From positions 248,001 to 312,000 of the forward strand of contig NZ_CP090439.1 of the NCBI RefSeq assembly GCF_021441885.1: a stretch of DNA of 64,000 nt, given 5' to 3'. The position numbers and the translations under genes were made by a program. Below, piece after piece: positions 1 to 8,754 of the stretch; within the stretch, counting starts at the first letter, position 1; each line of letters starts with the position of its first letter. Under the pieces are notes generated by a model. The model ran no database searches. It was not told the origin of the DNA and was given only the letters and a program-made list of their open reading frames with translations. Origin of the DNA: Vibrio maritimus (lineage in GTDB: Bacteria; Pseudomonadota; Gammaproteobacteria; Enterobacterales; Vibrionaceae).

Positions 1-847
1 CATAAAAATGGAATATGTACTGCCAATTGGTGCGACTAGGAATGACGGTCGCGTAGACTATAGAATCCGTAATGGTTTGCTCGTTTCTGAGCCTTCTGGC
101 GGTAAAGAATGGAATCCGCTGGAGAGTGGTTCAACAATTTTCGTAGCGCGTCAGTTCAACCGATATCAGTCGTTCGAGTTTAATGAAGGTAAGCTTGATG
201 GCACCATTCATGCCATGGAGTTCGGCCTGCTTTACGATAATACCGATTTCGCACCCAACCCCTCGTATGGTAGCCGACAGTATGTCGCCACGTCTCACGA
301 CTGGGGCTGGTTTGAGTCTAAAAAGCAATGGGCTTTCCATGAGTTAGACATGAGCAAGTACTTCTCTCTCGGTAAGTCTGACTGGGCGTCCCAGCGCGTT
401 ATTGCGTTAAACTTATGGACAGGTGTGTCGCCGACTTGGGAAGTGAACACTGACGCTCAAGGCAACCGTCGTGTGGAAGGCAATCCACCTTATAATGAAG
501 GCGCAACTCTTGGTGGCTTCACCCGTTTAAGAGGCTACGACAACAACCGTTTCCACGATAAGGCCGTGCTCTATGGCGCAGCAGAATATCGTTACACCCT
601 TGCCTATAACCCACTTAAGAATGTGTCATGGCTAAACTTCCTACGTGTAGACTGGATACAACTCGTAGGCTTTGTAGAAGTCGGTCGAGTTGGGTCGTCT
701 TATACCGCGAATGAACTGCTTACTGATCTTAAATATGATGTTGGGGGTTCAGTTCGAGCGCTAATGGCTGGCTTGGTGGTGCGTGCAGATTTGGCGAAAT
801 CACCTGAGAGTACCAACTTTTGGATCATGGTCGATCATCCGTTCTAA
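1..847 (+). CDS. Omp85/D15-type outer-membrane barrel protein, 5' truncated by the window
   Basis: Only the C-terminal part is visible: the frame is open to the window edge, so the Met at position 8 need not be the start. About 280 residues show alternating hydrophobic/polar strands, a conserved L-R-G-Y motif at about residues 173-176 in the sequence GGFTRLRGYDNN (the VRGF/Y motif of the BamA/TamA surface-antigen barrel) and a terminal Phe, the usual BAM recognition signal. The family forms 16-stranded barrels that insert or secrete proteins across the outer membrane. Without the N-terminus I cannot see whether POTRA domains are present, so BamA-like, TamA-like or a patatin/two-partner-type barrel cannot be separated. 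It converges on galK. Confidence 0.75.
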   Translation, partial: IKMEYVLPIGATRNDGRVDYRIRNGLLVSEPSGGKEWNPLESGSTIFVARQFNRYQSFEFNEGKLDGTIHAMEFGLLYDNTDFAPNPSYGSRQYVATSHDWGWFESKKQWAFHELDMSKYFSLGKSDWASQRVIALNLWTGVSPTWEVNTDAQGNRRVEGNPPYNEGATLGGFTRLRGYDNNRFHDKAVLYGAAEYRYTLAYNPLKNVSWLNFLRVDWIQLVGFVEVGRVGSSYTANELLTDLKYDVGGSVRALMAGLVVRADLAKSPESTNFWIMVDHPF

Positions 848-919
848 TTGTCGAAAACCAATGCCATTTGATTAATTAGAATGTAAAGGACTAGCTCACA
901 TATATAAAGCCGTCATTAG

Positions 920-941
920 GTGGCCAAGTTTACTTGGCCAC
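920..941. terminator. Hairpin between convergent genes
   Basis: Arms GTGGCCAAG and CTTGGCCAC form a perfect 9 bp stem with a TTTA loop, sitting 73 bases after the barrel-gene stop and 27 bases past the galK stop on the other strand. There is no long T-run on either side, so it is at best a weak bidirectional terminator. Confidence 0.45.
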
Positions 942-967
942 GATTCTACAAATCACGCAGTTGACAG

Positions 968-2170
968 TCAGTTGACTGCTTCTTCTAGTTTGCTCTGAAG
1001 CTGCGTCTTAAGGCTAATTTCAACTAAATTCGCCCCTGATTTAGCCTGACATACATAAATCGACTCCTTCAGGCCAGTTAAAGCTTCATATTTGTTTTCC
1101 ACTGTAGCTATTACTGGATCAACCAAATGTGGTGGCACTAGGGCTACTATACACCCTCCGAAACCACCGCCAGTCATACGAACGCCACCTTGCTCACCAA
1201 CGACCTCTTTGACCATATCAACCAGGACATCAATTTCTCTTACTGTAATTTCGAAGTCATCCCTCATTGACGCATGCGACTCTGCCATCAGCTCTCCCAT
1301 TCGCTTCATGTCACCAACCGAAAGAGCGCTTGCCGCATCAAGGGTACGGGCATTCTCAGTAATCACATGCCTTGCTCGTTTGACAGCAGTTTCATCAAGG
1401 TCATTGGTGACACTATAAAGTTGCTCAATCGTCGCGTCACGCAGTGCGCTGACGCCAATTACTCGGGCTGCTTCTTCGCATTGTGCTCGGCGAGTATTGT
1501 ATTCACTGTCTACCAAGCCACGTTTTCTATTAGAGTTAATAATCACAACAGAAATATTGTTTGGCATTGAAATCGCTTTAGTTTCTAAGGTTCTGCAATC
1601 CAATAACATTGCATGATTTTCACGCCCTTCTGCTGAAATCATCTGATCCATAATGCCACACTTACAGCCAACAAATTCATTCTCTGCTTGTTGACCATTT
1701 AGTGCTATTTCAGCCTGACTTATTTCAAGGTTGTAGAGCTCCTTAAACGTCTGGCCAATCACCACTTCTAGTGCGGCTGATGAGCTTAGGCCCGCACCCT
1801 GCGGAACATTACCACTCACAGAAATATCAGCGCCGCCCAATTCATAACCACGACCAATCAGGCACTTCACTACACCGCGAATATAGTTCGCCCATACTTT
1901 GTCTTTTTGGAAAGCAATTTCTTTTATGATATCAAACGTATCGACTACATTGCCGTTATCGACAGAAAGAACACGAACAGTATTGTCGTCTCGCTTCGCC
2001 GCCGCTACAACAGTCTTGTAGTTAATCGCACAAGGCAGAACGAAACCATCGTTGTAATCGGTGTGTTCACCAATCAGGTTCACACGACCTGGTGCTTGCA
2101 CGATATGTGTTGGTAGGTAGTTAAATACTTCGTTGAAAGATGCTCTAACATTTTGAATTAGATCAGACAT
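968..2170 (-). CDS. galK: Galactokinase
   Basis: Phosphorylates alpha-D-galactose at C1 with ATP, the first committed step of the cytoplasmic Leloir pathway. The 400-residue protein has the usual length for the family. The N-terminal galactokinase signature is present (GRVNLIGEHTDYNDGFVLP, about residues 28-46), followed by the GHMP-kinase glycine/serine loop GNVPQGAGLSSSAALE (about 122-137) and the third GHMP motif GGFGGCIVALV near the C-terminus. It is the last gene of the minus-strand operon, 93 bases downstream of galT. A small imperfect stem (ACCTCT/AGAGGT, about 2243-2263) lies in that gap. No own promoter is evident. Confidence 0.97.
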   Translation of the reverse strand: MSDLIQNVRASFNEVFNYLPTHIVQAPGRVNLIGEHTDYNDGFVLPCAINYKTVVAAAKRDDNTVRVLSVDNGNVVDTFDIIKEIAFQKDKVWANYIRGVVKCLIGRGYELGGADISVSGNVPQGAGLSSSAALEVVIGQTFKELYNLEISQAEIALNGQQAENEFVGCKCGIMDQMISAEGRENHAMLLDCRTLETKAISMPNNISVVIINSNRKRGLVDSEYNTRRAQCEEAARVIGVSALRDATIEQLYSVTNDLDETAVKRARHVITENARTLDAASALSVGDMKRMGELMAESHASMRDDFEITVREIDVLVDMVKEVVGEQGGVRMTGGGFGGCIVALVPPHLVDPVIATVENKYEALTGLKESIYVCQAKSGANLVEISLKTQLQSKLEEAVN

Positions 2171-2263
2171 AGTAAATTCTCAAACTATTTATCAGTTGAT
2201 AGCAGCTGAAAACCTAAAGCCACTACTATTATGTTCTTCGTTACCTCTGTTACAACATAGAGG

Positions 2264-3316
2264 TTATTGTTCTTTGTAATGCACATCACTAACCTCGCGA
2301 AGGCGCTGGGTCGCTTGCTCAGCAGTTAGGTCACGTTGAGACTCTGCAAGCATCTCGTAGCCCACCATAAACTTACGTACCGTTGCGCTACGTAGTAATG
2401 GCGGATAGAACAGTGCATGCAGCTGCCAATGGTCGATATCCGTACCTTCGTCGAAGAACGGAGCGTAGTGCCAGCCCATAGAATAAGGAAATGAGCATTG
2501 GAATAGATTGTCGTAACGACTCGTCAGTTTCTTGATGGCAACCGATAAATCATCACGCTGATCGTCAGTCAGTTCACTCATGCGACGAATATGTGTTTTT
2601 GGTAAAAGCATTGTTTCAAACGGCCATGCAGCCCAATACGGCACTACCGCAATCCAATATTCTGTTTCAACTACTGTACGAGACCCATCTTCTATTTCAG
2701 CCCGCACATAATCTACGAGTAAGTTCGAACCTTGCTTTTGGAAGTACTCTTTTAGCAGTCTGTCTTTACGTTCAATTTCATTCGGTAGGAAACTGTTTGC
2801 CCAGATCTGACCGTGGGGGTGAGGCTGAGAACAGCCCATAGTTTCTCCCTTATTCTCAAACGCTTGAACCCAAAGATAATCTTTACCTAACTCTTCTATC
2901 TGCTCGTTCCAGGTATCAATTACACCGCGAATTTTAGTGACAGATAGTTCTGGGAGTGTTTTGCTGTGATCTGGCGAGAAACAGATCACACGGCTAAGGC
3001 CGCGTACGCCTTGAGTTTTAAATATTGGATTATCAGGTTTAGGCGCATCCGGTGTGTTGGGCATTAATGCAGCAAAATCATTACTGAACACATATGTGCC
3101 TTTGTAATCTGGGTTCTCATCGCCAGATATACGCGTGTTACTTGGACATAAGAAACATTCTTTATCATAAGCTGGTAGCTCTTCGGTAAAAGGTTTTTCG
3201 TCTTGACCACTCCAGGGGCGCTTCGCGCGATGAGGAGAAATTAAAACCCACTGACCTGTCAGAGGATTATAGCGACGGTGTGGATGATCCACTGGATTAA
3301 ATTCAATATTAGACAT
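2264..3316 (-). CDS. galT: Galactose-1-phosphate uridylyltransferase
   Basis: Exchanges UMP between UDP-glucose and galactose-1-phosphate. I chose the ATG at 3316, giving 350 residues starting MSNIEF. An upstream in-frame ATG at 3349 would add 11 residues not typical of the family, whereas the 3316 start follows a purine-rich AAAAGAG. The catalytic HPH triad lies at about residues 166-168 in GCSQPHPHGQIW, with His166 position expected to carry the uridylyl group. CFLC at about 54-57 matches the first zinc-ligand pair of the E. coli enzyme. It sits between galE and galK in the galactose operon. Confidence 0.96.
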   Translation of the reverse strand: MSNIEFNPVDHPHRRYNPLTGQWVLISPHRAKRPWSGQDEKPFTEELPAYDKECFLCPSNTRISGDENPDYKGTYVFSNDFAALMPNTPDAPKPDNPIFKTQGVRGLSRVICFSPDHSKTLPELSVTKIRGVIDTWNEQIEELGKDYLWVQAFENKGETMGCSQPHPHGQIWANSFLPNEIERKDRLLKEYFQKQGSNLLVDYVRAEIEDGSRTVVETEYWIAVVPYWAAWPFETMLLPKTHIRRMSELTDDQRDDLSVAIKKLTSRYDNLFQCSFPYSMGWHYAPFFDEGTDIDHWQLHALFYPPLLRSATVRKFMVGYEMLAESQRDLTAEQATQRLREVSDVHYKEQ

Positions 3317-3422
3317 TGAGAACTCTTTTATTACGTCAGTCCAAAGCACCTATTTCTTCGCCTTGGAGATTGATTTGTGTTAAAGGTCTCTGCACGTATG
3401 CTAACTGCAGGGTAGATGATAG

Positions 3423-4433
3423 TTAGTAGCCATTAGGATTGTTTGACTGCCAGTTCCACGTGTCAGCAGTCATCGCGTCAATACTTCGTGTTGCTTTCCA
3501 CCCAAGGTCTCGCTCCGCTTTTTCTGTACTTGCCCAGCACTCTGCAATATCACCTGGACGACGAGGACAGATCTCGTAGGGGACCGGATTACCACACGCT
3601 TTGCCAAAGGCTTCGACCATATCAAGTACACTTGAGCCCTTACCTGTACCCAAGTTGTAAATGTGTATACCAGCCTTTGCTCCCAACGCAGTCAAAGCAG
3701 CTACGTGGCCATCAGCAAGGTCCATGACATGAATATAGTCTCGAACTCCGGTACCATCTGGCGTTGAGTAATCGTCGCCATATATGGAGAGTTTTTCACG
3801 ACGGCCAACAGCAACCTGCGCAATAAATGGCATCAGGTTATTTGGGATACCTTGAGGATCTTCACCCATAGTGCCCGATGGATGAGCACCCACCGGATTG
3901 AAGTATCGCAGTAAGGTGATGCTCCAGTCGTTTTCTGCATGGAACAGATCAGATAAGCACTGTTCAACCATGTATTTGCTGCGACCGTATGGGTTGGTTG
4001 TTGCGCCTGTTGGCGCATCTTCAGCAATAGGAATCACCTCTGGATCGCCATAAACCGTTGCAGAAGAGCTAAACACAATGCTTTTCACACCAGCTTTGCG
4101 CATTGAGCGTGCAAGGACAAGGGAGCCATTTACATTATTGTCGTAATAGTCCAGTGGCTTTGCGACTGACTCACCTACCGATTTGAGACCAGCAAAATGA
4201 ATCACCGCTTGAATATTGTGATTAGCAAATACTCGGTCAAGTAGCACCTCATCTCGAATATCGCCTTCAACGAATTTAGGTCTCACCTGAGTAAGAGCTT
4301 CGATACGTTTGAGTACTTCTTCCTTACTGTTACAAAGGTTGTCTAAAATTACAGGTGTCATACCTGCTTCTATCATTTGCACACAGGTGTGACTGCCTAT
4401 GTAACCTATGCCTCCGGTGACCAATACTTCCAC
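3423..4433 (-). CDS. galE: UDP-glucose 4-epimerase, GTG start
   Basis: Interconverts UDP-galactose and UDP-glucose using tightly bound NAD. The Rossmann motif is GGIGYIGSH at the very N-terminus, and the short-chain-dehydrogenase catalytic pair appears as YGRSK at about residues 147-151, preceded by SSSATVYG. The start is decided by the ribosome site: AGGGAG lies 7 bases before a GTG at 4433, giving 336 residues that begin MEVLVTGG like other GalE proteins. The in-frame ATG at 4460 would add nine residues that no GalE needs and would place the Shine-Dalgarno sequence inside the gene. Part of the minus-strand galactose operon. Confidence 0.95.
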   Translation of the reverse strand: MEVLVTGGIGYIGSHTCVQMIEAGMTPVILDNLCNSKEEVLKRIEALTQVRPKFVEGDIRDEVLLDRVFANHNIQAVIHFAGLKSVGESVAKPLDYYDNNVNGSLVLARSMRKAGVKSIVFSSSATVYGDPEVIPIAEDAPTGATTNPYGRSKYMVEQCLSDLFHAENDWSITLLRYFNPVGAHPSGTMGEDPQGIPNNLMPFIAQVAVGRREKLSIYGDDYSTPDGTGVRDYIHVMDLADGHVAALTALGAKAGIHIYNLGTGKGSSVLDMVEAFGKACGNPVPYEICPRRPGDIAECWASTEKAERDLGWKATRSIDAMTADTWNWQSNNPNGY

Positions 4434-4495
4434 GTTGAATCTCCCTATTAATTCTTTCATTAAACAAATACGTTAACGTTAGTGCTGAAGTAATT

Positions 4496-4534
4496 CCCGT
4501 TACCACCAACGGTAGACAATAAATAGGTAACGGG
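4496..4534 (-). other. Intercistronic stem-loop with alternative pairing, upstream of galE
   Basis: CCCGTTACC (4496-4504) and GGTAACGGG (4526-4534) are perfectly complementary. A second, mutually exclusive hairpin, CCGTT-ACCACC-AACGG, occupies 4497-4512. It lies between the symporter stop and galE. On the transcribed minus strand no T-run follows, so this is not a clear terminator; it may be an mRNA processing or stability element. Confidence 0.35.
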
Positions 4535-4556
4535 CTTTTTAAGGAAATGCGTTTTG

Positions 4557-6329
4557 TTAACGCGCTTCTTGTGTTTTTAATTGCGCTATTTTTGCTTGCT
4601 TCTTCTTGATACGAGCAAACAGACCACCCAAAATTACGATGCCACACAGTGCGTAAGTCACCATGAATGAAGTGTCACCCGCGACAAGGCCTAAATCAGA
4701 GAACGTGATATACGCGCCAAGTACCATGTACAAAATCACTGCAGAAGCTTCGAAGCGGAACTCCCAAGGTTTGATATCCATCGCTTCGTTTACTGGTAGA
4801 ACGTAGTCCGTATCACGAGGGCGAACCTTACTAATCGCCAGCATGATGCCGCTACACACAACGAACAGTACCGCTAGTTGGTGAAAGAAATGAAGTTCCG
4901 CCAATGGCTTTAGTGGCCCTAGATAGTCGTGCATTGCTGCTGGTGTGAACTGCACAATACCGTAAGCCATTACGAAGACTGCCAGTGACACCTTCGCCGC
5001 CAGCGCTGGAACACGCTTGGTGATGTAGCCCATGAATACGATAGTGAAGATTGGCACACTGAATAGACCTGCTAGACGTTGTAGCAAATCGAACAGACCG
5101 TTAGGCGCAAACATGATGAACGGTGCAATACCCACAGACAGGATTGCGATGAACAGACCAAACGAGCGCCCTTTGTTTACTAACTGTTCATCAGAAAGCT
5201 TGTTCTCTTTGTCAAACAAAGGCTTGTAAACGTTAAGAGTAAATAGCGTTGTTGATGAGTTCAGTACGCCATTAAACGTCGATAAGATTGCACCAAACAT
5301 CGCTGCTAGGAAGAAACCAACCAGTGGCTTGGGCAGTACCTCGTTTACTAAACGAGTGTACATAGTATCTGCTTCGTAGCTCTGACCTGCTGCATCAGTC
5401 GTACCAAACATATGATAAGCAATGATGCCTGGGATGATTAGAAATAGAGGAGTGATAACCTTAACCGCACCCGCCAGAATTACACCCTTTTGACCTTCTT
5501 TTAGGTTCTTAGCGCCAAGAGCTCGCTGGATGATTGCTTGATCCGTACCCCAGTAATAGAGGTTTACTAACAGTAGACCTGTAAACATTGTTGAGAACGG
5601 TACGTTTGGATCATCTTCTGCACCCACCGCTTGTAGCTTGTCCGTTGCATTGGTAGTAATGACATCGACACCTTCCATGAAGCTACCGTCACCAAGAACA
5701 ATTAACCCGAAGATTGGGATCATAAGACCACCTACAATCAGGCCAACACCGTTTAGGGTATCTGCGATGACGACTGCTTTCAGACCACCGTAAATCGCGT
5801 AGAACAGCCCGAGGAAACCGATGATTGATGCAATAAGCAAAATCGCCTGAAAACGGCTTATACCCAGCATAGTTTCTATATCGAAAATTCCACCAATAAC
5901 CATTGCGCCTGCATACAGGGTATTTGGCAATAAGTTGATGATGTAACTCAATAGAAATAGAACCGTAACAAACTGCTTAACAGACAGGTCGTAACGAGAT
6001 TCTAAGAAATCTGGAATCGTTGTAATACCCTGCTTTAGGTAGCGTGGTACCAGGAAGAGAGCAATGATGATCAGTGTAATACCTGATGCAACTTCGTAGC
6101 CCATCACAGACATGTTTCCTTTAAACGACAGAGCGCTCATCCCAACAAAGCTGGTTGCAGAAAGGTTGGTTAGGATAAGTGAACTTGCAATAAGGCCACC
6201 CGTCAGGCTTCTACCTCCGAGGAAAAAACCATCTTTTGAATCATTTTTCTGATTCTTCACACGCGACCAGGTGAATAACACCACGAAGCCTGTGAAGAAA
6301 AAGAATGACAGTAGGATTGTCATTGGCAT
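4557..6329 (-). CDS. Sodium/solute symporter (SSS family), probable galactose or galactoside uptake
   Basis: A 590-residue, strongly hydrophobic inner-membrane protein of the solute:sodium symporter family. The first segment is followed by the conserved stretch DGFFLGGRSLTG and then SATSFVGMSALSF, both typical of SSS proteins, with about 14 predicted membrane segments and a charged C-terminal tail. The start at 6329 follows AAGGA by seven bases. Its place between alpha-galactosidase and galE argues for sodium-coupled import of galactose or an alpha-galactoside. The N-terminus does not look like that of Vibrio vSGLT, so it is a family relative rather than that protein; the substrate is inferred from context only. 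Confidence 0.85.
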   Translation of the reverse strand: MPMTILLSFFFFTGFVVLFTWSRVKNQKNDSKDGFFLGGRSLTGGLIASSLILTNLSATSFVGMSALSFKGNMSVMGYEVASGITLIIIALFLVPRYLKQGITTIPDFLESRYDLSVKQFVTVLFLLSYIINLLPNTLYAGAMVIGGIFDIETMLGISRFQAILLIASIIGFLGLFYAIYGGLKAVVIADTLNGVGLIVGGLMIPIFGLIVLGDGSFMEGVDVITTNATDKLQAVGAEDDPNVPFSTMFTGLLLVNLYYWGTDQAIIQRALGAKNLKEGQKGVILAGAVKVITPLFLIIPGIIAYHMFGTTDAAGQSYEADTMYTRLVNEVLPKPLVGFFLAAMFGAILSTFNGVLNSSTTLFTLNVYKPLFDKENKLSDEQLVNKGRSFGLFIAILSVGIAPFIMFAPNGLFDLLQRLAGLFSVPIFTIVFMGYITKRVPALAAKVSLAVFVMAYGIVQFTPAAMHDYLGPLKPLAELHFFHQLAVLFVVCSGIMLAISKVRPRDTDYVLPVNEAMDIKPWEFRFEASAVILYMVLGAYITFSDLGLVAGDTSFMVTYALCGIVILGGLFARIKKKQAKIAQLKTQEAR

Positions 6330-6378
6330 AATTTTGTCCTTACTTATTGGATCTTAATATTAATTTTCGTGTTAAAGA

Positions 6379-6413
6379 CAAGGATGCAAATCGGCTTTAT
6401 CATCGCATCCTTG
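6379..6413 (-). other. Intercistronic hairpin between alpha-galactosidase and symporter
   Basis: CAAGGATGC (6379-6387) and GCATCCTTG (6405-6413) form a perfect 9 bp stem with a 17 base loop. On the transcribed strand it is followed by TCTTTAAC, so partial termination or 3'-end protection of the alpha-galactosidase message is possible. Confidence 0.4.
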
Positions 6414-6431
6414 CCATGTTTTCTGTGGTTC

Positions 6432-8534
6432 TTAGATTTTTTGTAGGTGTACGATCAACGCAGATTCAGGGTCTAGAATTGGTAGAGTTAAACCAATCTC
6501 TTTCAGGTTGTCGCCGCTCAGGGTGAGTGTTTGGTCCAGCCACTTAGGACGCTGTTTCATTAATTGAAAACTGGTTTGTGGCATCTCGACTAACTTCACT
6601 TGATATTTCGCATGAACGTCGGCGCAGCTAATGCGCAGTGGTGAAGGTAGTGCATGATCAGGCATCGCTAATTGGCAAACGGTGATTAGCATTTCATCAT
6701 CGCTCTCTACACCATAAATGTTCTGATTCTTATCCGCAGGATCGATGCGGAAGCTGCGACCGCCGTGTAATAGATGGCGATATTTCTTATGCAAGGCAAT
6801 ATAGCGAGAGAACGCCTCTTTCTCTTCCTTAGACTCTTTAACAGGGTCAAGCTCAACGCCCATGTGACCACCCAATGCTGTTACACCGCGCATGTTGATA
6901 CCGTGACGGCGATTAGTAGAGTGACATTCGTATGGGCCGATGTGGGCTCCCATTACTTCCGGCGGGAAGAAGTAACTCATGCCTTTCTGAATCGTCTGGC
7001 GTTCAAGCGCATCGTTACAATCCGACGCCCAGAAACGCTGGGTGCGCTTAAGGATTTCGAAGTCAATACGCCCACCACCTGAAGAACAAGATTCAATCTC
7101 GACTTCTGGGTGCGCTTTATTCAACTCATCCACTAAACGGTACAGTGCGTGAGTTTGACCATGTACAGCAGGACGACCTTCATGACCAGGCTGAACCAAC
7201 TCTCGGTTCATGTCCCACTTGAGGTAAGTAATGTTGTAGCGAGCCAGCAGTTCATTAAGACGTTCAAACAAGTAGTTGAAACAATCTTCGTTCTGTAGAT
7301 CAAGTACGTACTGCCAGCGACCTGATGGTTGATGATAACCTTGTAGGCCTAGCACCCAATCAGAATGGTTGCGGTATAAGTTCGAGTCTTGGCTTACCAT
7401 TTCAGGCTCAACCCAAAGACCAAACTCCATACCTTGTTGGTTCACGTGAGCAATCACAGGCTCCAAACCATTGGGATATTTCATTTCATCTAGGTACCAA
7501 TCACCCAGTGCTGCTCGCTCACCATCACGGCCGATGAACCAACCATCATCAATAATAAAGCGCTCTACGCCCATTTCAGCCGCTTCAGTTGCCATCTGCA
7601 TTATGTAGTCTGGTTTATGGTCAAAGTAGATGCCTTCCCATGTATTTAGATGTACTGGGCGTGGCTTACTGACAGAAAACTTCACTATGTTCTCTCGGAC
7701 AAACTGCTGGAAACGTTGTGAGATACCATTTAGACCTGAGTTGCTGTAACAACCGTACAGCCAAGGAGTTTGATACTCAGATCCCGGCTCAAGAATAGAC
7801 TCCCCGGAAAGTAGAAGCTCACCGGCTTGAACGAAGCGGCGACCATCACTTCGCACATCTGCACGCATCTGATGGTTGCCACTCCAACCAAGGTGAAAGC
7901 CCCACACCTGGCCAAGCTGTTCGCTAAAACCATTTGTCCCGAGAAATAGTCCTGGAAAGTTTTCATGTGATGTGCGGCCACGACGGTTCTCTTGCATGAA
8001 GCCGCCATGCTCGAATCGTTGACGCTGGGTTTGAAACTCATGACACCAGCGACCATGGAACGTCATTAGTTCGTTAGCGTGATTGGGCAAAGGTAGAGTG
8101 GAAGAGAGTTTACCTAGGTAATACTTACTATCACCTAAGTTTTTAACACTAACGCGCTTTTGAACCACGTCAGTATCAAAATTTAGCTTCAGTTCAACCG
8201 TCAACTCAAGCTTCGCAGTCTCGTCGGCCATAACAAATACTGCTTGGTTGTCTTCAACCTGAGTTGATGTCAGCTTGAACACTGGAGCCCAGTCATAACC
8301 ATCACGGTGGCCTTCAATACCAGGGGCATTAAAGTGACCACTACCCAACTCGGGACAGAGTGATAGTGGTACATCAACGTCTAAACGAGCCTGAGAGATC
8401 GGACGCTCTGTCGATAGCAAAAGGTCTTCATCGATCTGCGCGATCTTTGCACCCCAGTGAAGAATTTCTGGCACTCGGTCTGTTTTGATAATCAGACTGT
8501 GATTACAACTTTGTAGATGGACAAACTTACTCAT
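6432..8534 (-). CDS. Alpha-galactosidase, glycoside hydrolase family 36
   Basis: Hydrolyses terminal alpha-linked galactose from melibiose- or raffinose-type sugars. The 700-residue size and domain order fit GH36: an N-terminal beta-sandwich (about 1-280), then a TIM barrel with IIDDGWF (about 330), GLWVEPEM, YLKWDMNR with the nucleophile Asp at about 441, and the acid/base segment SDCNDALER at about 504-512, then a C-terminal beta domain. CSSGGGRID (about 481) is also typical. No signal peptide is visible, so it acts in the cytoplasm on imported sugar. It is the first gene of the operon that continues through the symporter, galE, galT and galK, and its promoter region contains two LacI-type operators. 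Confidence 0.93.
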   Translation of the reverse strand: MSKFVHLQSCNHSLIIKTDRVPEILHWGAKIAQIDEDLLLSTERPISQARLDVDVPLSLCPELGSGHFNAPGIEGHRDGYDWAPVFKLTSTQVEDNQAVFVMADETAKLELTVELKLNFDTDVVQKRVSVKNLGDSKYYLGKLSSTLPLPNHANELMTFHGRWCHEFQTQRQRFEHGGFMQENRRGRTSHENFPGLFLGTNGFSEQLGQVWGFHLGWSGNHQMRADVRSDGRRFVQAGELLLSGESILEPGSEYQTPWLYGCYSNSGLNGISQRFQQFVRENIVKFSVSKPRPVHLNTWEGIYFDHKPDYIMQMATEAAEMGVERFIIDDGWFIGRDGERAALGDWYLDEMKYPNGLEPVIAHVNQQGMEFGLWVEPEMVSQDSNLYRNHSDWVLGLQGYHQPSGRWQYVLDLQNEDCFNYLFERLNELLARYNITYLKWDMNRELVQPGHEGRPAVHGQTHALYRLVDELNKAHPEVEIESCSSGGGRIDFEILKRTQRFWASDCNDALERQTIQKGMSYFFPPEVMGAHIGPYECHSTNRRHGINMRGVTALGGHMGVELDPVKESKEEKEAFSRYIALHKKYRHLLHGGRSFRIDPADKNQNIYGVESDDEMLITVCQLAMPDHALPSPLRISCADVHAKYQVKLVEMPQTSFQLMKQRPKWLDQTLTLSGDNLKEIGLTLPILDPESALIVHLQKI

Positions 8535-8574
8535 GACCTGTTCAACCCTTCTGTTTCAAACGTAGTTTATTTTT

Positions 8575-8588
8575 TGTTTTCGTAAACA
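8575..8588. promoter_or_regulatory. LacI-type operator 1 of the galactoside operon
   Basis: TGTTTTCGTAAACA is a dyad (TGTTT-TCGT-AAACA) about 41 bases upstream of the alpha-galactosidase start. It matches operator 2 in 13 of 14 positions, and both have the central CG expected of LacI/GalR-family sites. The divergent regulator is the likely ligand. Confidence 0.65.
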
Positions 8589-8694
8589 TTTAGCGGACCC
8601 CATCTTGCTCCAATCAATCCAATTTTGTAGCCAAAATACGATTAAACGTGATCTAAATCCCGTGAAATAACGGTGTTATTTGCACTAGATCTCT

Positions 8695-8710
8695 TTGTTT
8701 TCGGAAACAA
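8695..8710. promoter_or_regulatory. LacI-type operator 2, upstream of the regulator gene
   Basis: TTGTTTTCGGAAACAA is a 16 bp dyad 45 bases upstream of the regulator start. It shares the core TGTTTTCG-AAACA with operator 1, centred about 121 bases away. Two sites in one divergent promoter region allow autoregulation and repression of the operon, possibly through a DNA loop. Confidence 0.65.
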
Positions 8711-8754
8711 TAATGTATGTTATTCAAGACATTTTTTACTTGGATTAAAACATC

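Noticed and set aside
131..340. Minus-strand 69-residue frame inside the Omp85 gene and similar antisense frames throughout
   Set aside because: Shadows of the real genes: biased codon complement, no ribosome sites and no protein-like composition.
4557..6329. Identity with the Vibrio vSGLT galactose transporter
   Set aside because: The N-terminus and length (590 residues) do not match; it is in the same SSS family only.
8641..8672. Possible CRP site (CGTGATCTAAATCCCG) before the galactoside operon
   Set aside because: The right half is poor (TCCCG instead of TCACA).
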